Below, piece by piece: positions 4,507 to 5,082 of a stretch of DNA of 5,082 nucleotides. Source of the stretch: an uncultured Chloroflexota bacterium (lineage in GTDB: Bacteria; Chloroflexota; Anaerolineae; Aggregatilineales; Phototrophicaceae); contig CALMZT010000451.1 of the NCBI GenBank assembly GCA_937870805.1, forward strand, positions 1-5,082. Direction: 5' to 3'. The notes beneath the pieces were generated by a model that saw only the letters and a program-made list of their open reading frames with translations, did no database searches and was not told where the DNA came from. The translations under genes were made by a program, and so were the position numbers. The first letter of the stretch is position 1, and each line of letters starts with the position of its first letter.

Positions 4507-5019
4507 TTATTCTGTCGCATCCCAGGCGTGAAGGCGGGGAATCCAGCGCGGCACATGCTGTTTGTAACGCTGGTAGGATGCTCCGAAGCGCTGTTCTAAG
4601 CCGGGTTCTTCCAGCAGGGGGATGTAAATCAGATTCAGCAGCACGGCGAAGGCGAACCAATAGAGCAGTGGGAGCGAACCGAAAAGAATCGTTTCGCCTA
4701 ACAGGATACAAAATACGCCCGTAATCATCGGGTTGCGAACGTAGCGGTAGATGCCTTGAACAACAAGGTGCTCAGTTGCATCCCAGGGGGCTAATGTACC
4801 TTTCCCAACAGTCACAAAAAGCGCTATCGTTTGAACCATGAAGAATAATCCTAGCCCTATAAAAATCAGCCCTATAATGGGAGGGATGAAACTCAATGGC
4901 GGCGACCATGACCAGCCGATATTGATAACGCCGCTGGTAAAGAGAATCAGCGCCGGTATGACTACCGTCACCATACCGGGCAGGAGCAGGATTGCGAGAA
5001 TATGTCGGAAAAGTTTCAT
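4507..5019 (-). CDS. Membrane methyltransferase, isoprenylcysteine carboxyl methyltransferase/PEMT family
   Basis: This 170-residue integral membrane protein belongs to the ICMT/PEMT-like family, which uses S-adenosylmethionine to methylate lipid-like or isoprenoid-linked acceptors at the membrane. Hydrophobic segments lie at about 6-28, 44-71, 99-115 and 117-136. The family signature is clear: H-L-V-V-Q-G-I-Y-R-Y-V-R-N-P-M (84-98), then E-E-P (137-139), and E-x-x-F-G-x-x-Y-x-x-Y with VPRWIPRL (142-163). The cofactor site in this family is built from these stretches. Bacteria generally lack prenylated CaaX proteins, so the true acceptor is unknown. The start at 5019 has a strong GGAGG Shine-Dalgarno sequence (5029-5033) 9 bases upstream. 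Its stop codon lies one base from that of the convergent small gene, so there is no room for a terminator between them. Confidence 0.9.
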   Translation of the reverse strand: MKLFRHILAILLLPGMVTVVIPALILFTSGVINIGWSWSPPLSFIPPIIGLIFIGLGLFFMVQTIALFVTVGKGTLAPWDATEHLVVQGIYRYVRNPMITGVFCILLGETILFGSLPLLYWFAFAVLLNLIYIPLLEEPGLEQRFGASYQRYKQHVPRWIPRLHAWDATE

Positions 5020-5061
5020 GGCTCTGTTCCTCCAACATTTTCATTTCTTTTATTCAATACC

Positions 5062-5081
5062 TTCGCCAATTAAGCGGCGAA
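5062..5081. promoter_or_regulatory. Inverted repeat at right edge, upstream of the methyltransferase gene
   Basis: TTCGCC (5062-5067) and GGCGAA (5076-5081) pair around an 8-base loop, 43 bases upstream of the methyltransferase ATG. It could be an operator or leader hairpin for that gene, or the terminator of a gene beyond the edge. The window ends at its outer arm, so neither can be decided. Confidence 0.3.
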
Positions 5082-5082
5082 A

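Noticed and set aside
4772..5044. Minus-strand frame starting 25 bases upstream of the methyltransferase gene
   Set aside because: It overlaps the methyltransferase in another frame and lacks any domain; its start lies upstream of the strong Shine-Dalgarno site that belongs to the methyltransferase.

Overview
The window looks like a bacterial chromosome fragment, most likely from Chloroflexota (Anaerolineae-like). This is inferred from three things: the style of the YfhO-type membrane protein, a TIR protein whose helical middle ends in a Y-D-P-D-G-L motif, and a gene-free stretch rich in short palindromes with a G-T-A-G-G-G start. No rRNA or other marker gene is present, so the assignment is tentative.

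Left part (1-1969), all on the + strand: the C-terminal part of a large YfhO-like membrane protein, cut by the window edge; a stand-alone CheB-type methylesterase catalytic domain without a receiver domain; and a dodecin (small flavin-binding protein). A short perfect inverted repeat sits just upstream of the dodecin gene, and a hairpin 16 bases after its stop codon may act as its terminator.

Middle (1970-3057): about 1.1 kb with no credible gene. It holds a dense set of inverted repeats: a 20-bp hairpin, a perfect 24-bp palindrome, three copies of an AGCAC/GTGCT hairpin (two identical over 32 bases, one with a paired base change that keeps the stem), an 86-base imperfect inverted repeat with a nested stem, a degenerate heptamer run and a 10-bp stem with an A-rich loop.

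Right part (3058-5082): a 343-residue TIR-domain protein (- strand) with an unfamiliar two-part C-terminal region. Across a 137-bp divergent control region lies a small, acidic, unrecognised protein (+ strand). A membrane methyltransferase of the isoprenylcysteine carboxyl methyltransferase/PEMT family (- strand) is convergent with the small gene, with one base between the two stop codons.

The best candidate for something undescribed is the TIR protein. Its N-terminal domain carries the fold motifs and the putative catalytic glutamate of TIR NADases. Its last 85 residues look like a small alpha/beta (Rossmann-like, possibly PTS-EIIB-like) domain that could sense a ligand. The divergent small protein is a possible but unproven partner. 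Any role in phage defence is inference, because no other defence gene is visible here.
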